Shown one piece after another: positions 62,480 to 64,000 of a stretch of DNA of 64,000 bases; positions within the stretch are counted from its first letter, which is position 1; each line of letters opens with the position of its first letter. The stretch spans positions 90,027 to 154,026 of the forward strand of contig JBALXI010000005.1 of the NCBI GenBank assembly GCA_036960605.1, given 5' to 3'. The translations under genes were made by a program, and so were the position numbers. This DNA comes from Oleispira sp036960605 (GTDB lineage Bacteria; Pseudomonadota; Gammaproteobacteria; Pseudomonadales; Oceanobacteraceae). Below the pieces are notes generated by a model. The model did no database searches. It saw only the letters and a list, made by a program, of their open reading frames with translations, and was not told where the DNA came from.

Positions 62480-63130
62480 TTGAGCCAAGAAGTTGCCATT
62501 TTAGCTGAAAAAGTCATTGCGATAACCCGTGAGAGTGGTCGCAATGCGGGTAATATTTTAGAAGATATTGCATCTACCGAGGGCGATCAGAAAATGATCG
62601 CTGTTATTTCTCAACTAGACATCATGAGTGTCGCTAAAATAGTGAGAAATTTTGATGCCACTATCCCGTCAATAGCGGCATGGCTGATGGACCCAGAAAC
62701 CATCGGAGAGATGTTGGATGTAGAGCCTTCGTATTGGGAAAATGAATTTGAAAAAGGTGCCGTTACCGCACAAGATTCAGTGAAATCTATGTTGTCGCAA
62801 ATATTTCTTACCCGAGCTGACGACGACGAAAGACAAACCGAAATTTTAGATGCCATCAACCATTCTGAAACGGGACTGCTGTATTTATCACTGCCTTTTA
62901 TTGGTTTTGATTTTGAATCTATCGACTTTGAGGAAGAGGCGGTATCGGGTAGCGATGAAGAATTACTGATTAAGATAAAGTCACTTAACGAGTCAATTTA
63001 TAAAGCGATTCTTGATACGTCTGTGAACGGTAATCTTGATAACATTGAAGCCATTCTTAAATCCCAGGCAAATAGCATCAGGGTTGGCGAGATAAGCAGC
63101 GATACCGACGACATGTTCGAGCCACTATAA
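62480..63130 (+). CDS. Unknown protein of the J-domain operon (TTG start)
   Basis: 216 residues, cytoplasmic, helical, acidic. It starts at a TTG with CAGGAT upstream; no ATG in frame close to it. Features such as SQEVAILAEKVIAITRESG and ILDTSVNGNLDNIEAILKSQ look like helical repeats but match no family I know. 13 bases before the next gene. Context only: same operon. Confidence 0.75.
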   Translation: MSQEVAILAEKVIAITRESGRNAGNILEDIASTEGDQKMIAVISQLDIMSVAKIVRNFDATIPSIAAWLMDPETIGEMLDVEPSYWENEFEKGAVTAQDSVKSMLSQIFLTRADDDERQTEILDAINHSETGLLYLSLPFIGFDFESIDFEEEAVSGSDEELLIKIKSLNESIYKAILDTSVNGNLDNIEAILKSQANSIRVGEISSDTDDMFEPL

Positions 63131-63143
63131 GAGAGACTGACAA

Positions 63144-64000
63144 ATGAATCTTGATAAAGTCAGGACTAGACCCTTTTTATTATTGATGATCAGCGATGGC
63201 GTTGATAGCGGCTTAATCACGCCTGCACAAATGTCGACGATAGAAAGCCTGTTGGTCGACATGTCTTTGAAAATAGCCAAGAGCTTTTTTTCACCGGTTA
63301 TCAGTCATGACCTTAAAAAATCGTGCGCTATTGTGATGGGAGTAACGACACTTGGGCTGTTAAAGCTAAGTGAAGGCGATACCCTTAAAGCACAAAAAAT
63401 TCTGCTAGAAGATACCGTTCTTACCTGTTTCCGCAAGGGCTGGGAAAACGTAAACGCGTTATTTAAGGCACATGGTCCCGACGCGAATCGCGCAATATTA
63501 TTAACTAACTACCAATACAACGACAACGAACACAAGGATATAGAATCGATTCATACGGCACTTATGTCCCTGCAGCAAGAAGTTAAGCTAATGCAGCAAA
63601 TAGCGGCCAAGTTTAAAAATCCGTTGTCAGGCTTAGCCATAGACCTGCTTGAACTCGATGAGGCGACCATTCAGGCGGATGTTCAGCTATCGATATTTGA
63701 GACTATGATGAAGCGCCACGACCTCGGCCATAAACATTATGAAGAGATAAAAGCCCTACTGCTTTCTTACAGTAATAAAGCCGATATTTTTAACGATGAA
63801 TTCAGTGAAGCCACTGAAACCATCCAGAAGAAATACGGAGTAGCGATAAGTCAACGGATCGAAGACTGGCTACCGAGTATTAAGGAAAACTTTCACAAAA
63901 CGTTTGAACTGCTTGCCTTTGAGAATAGCGGACCTGAAATTTACATCAGCTTTTTTGAACTAGTCTTGAGTGGCAATATAAACCCCACTCATTTTGTTCA
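63144..64000 (+). CDS. Unknown helical protein, cut by the window end
   Basis: 285 full codons are in the window and the frame is still open at base 64000, so the gene goes on. Start MNLDKVRTRPFLLLMISDG at 63144, GAGAGACTG upstream. No signal or membrane segment, all-helical with LMSLQQEVKLMQQIAAKFK (coiled-coil-like) about residues 142-160. Not recognised. Fourth gene of the J-domain operon. Confidence 0.75.
   Translation, partial: MNLDKVRTRPFLLLMISDGVDSGLITPAQMSTIESLLVDMSLKIAKSFFSPVISHDLKKSCAIVMGVTTLGLLKLSEGDTLKAQKILLEDTVLTCFRKGWENVNALFKAHGPDANRAILLTNYQYNDNEHKDIESIHTALMSLQQEVKLMQQIAAKFKNPLSGLAIDLLELDEATIQADVQLSIFETMMKRHDLGHKHYEEIKALLLSYSNKADIFNDEFSEATETIQKKYGVAISQRIEDWLPSIKENFHKTFELLAFENSGPEIYISFFELVLSGNINPTHFV

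Noticed and set aside
1..64000. tRNA, rRNA, CRISPR or IS elements
   Set aside because: I looked through the intergenic gaps and saw no cloverleaf, repeat array, transposase or inverted terminal repeats; a covariance-model search would be decisive.

Overview
The window is an ordinary-looking chromosomal stretch of a marine-type gammaproteobacterium. The gene set (cbb3 oxidase ccoNOQP-GHIS next to an FNR/ANR regulator, ttcA, greB, prc, purEK, PilY1/PilX, HsbRA-like partner switch, several acyl-CoA dehydrogenases, secreted lipase with foldase) and a moderate G+C by eye suggest an Oceanospirillales-like, lipid-using marine bacterium (Oleispira/Bermanella/Thalassolituus type). That placement is inferred from gene content, not from a marker search. 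I see no rRNA, tRNA, CRISPR array, insertion sequence or prophage.

Layout. 1-2.6 kb: 3' end of a biotin-dependent acyl-CoA carboxylase, a LysR regulator and a hotdog thioesterase. 2.8-6.5 kb: periplasmic protease Prc, then yaaA-yajG on the other strand. 6.6-11.0 kb: a fatty-acid operon of two adjacent acyl-CoA dehydrogenases and a FATP-like acyl-CoA synthetase. 11.1-12.7 kb: purEK. 13.0-16.2 kb: secreted lipase, its membrane foldase and an AraC regulator. 16.4-20.8 kb: a small type IV pilus module (PilX-like, unknown secreted protein, PilY1). 21.0-24.1 kb: outer-membrane barrel protein and a PhoPQ-like two-component system with a PepSY-like partner. 24.4-25.4 kb: ABM-domain protein and a KANL3/Tex30-type hydrolase.

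25.7-35.3 kb is the microaerobic respiration block: ccoNOQP (oxidase), ccoG-ccoH-ccoI-ccoS (assembly and copper delivery), a TauE/SafE-like membrane protein and fnr. A candidate FNR site lies at the right distance from a -10 element upstream of ccoN, which fits regulation of the oxidase by the neighbouring regulator.

35.6-50.5 kb holds housekeeping and envelope genes: a lysozyme-like protein, ttcA, greB, two J-domain or deacetylase genes, a YgjP-type peptidase, a YecA/YgfB protein, an HsbR/HsbA-like phosphatase-kinase/STAS pair, a PstS-OmpA fusion, a START-domain protein, bolA, an RHH-like protein with an acidic tail, the GTPase YlqF, TrmK and a CoA-transferase. 50.5-61.4 kb: a DUF4377-META lipoprotein, a divergent sigma-70 factor, a large acyl-CoA dehydrogenase, small proteins (DUF6435, Trp-rich TIGR02450), a flavin-reductase-like protein, SDR enzymes, a MYG1-family protein, a CaCA-type exchanger and an RluA-like pseudouridine synthase.

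61.7-64.0 kb is the part I understand least: a short J-domain protein followed closely by three genes I do not recognise, the last running off the window. It is the best candidate here for an undescribed system. Other points of interest are an acyl-CoA dehydrogenase pair in which one member lacks the catalytic glutamate, a pair of 14-bp direct repeats 22 bp apart in front of the outer-membrane protein gene, and the isolated PilX/PilY1 module.
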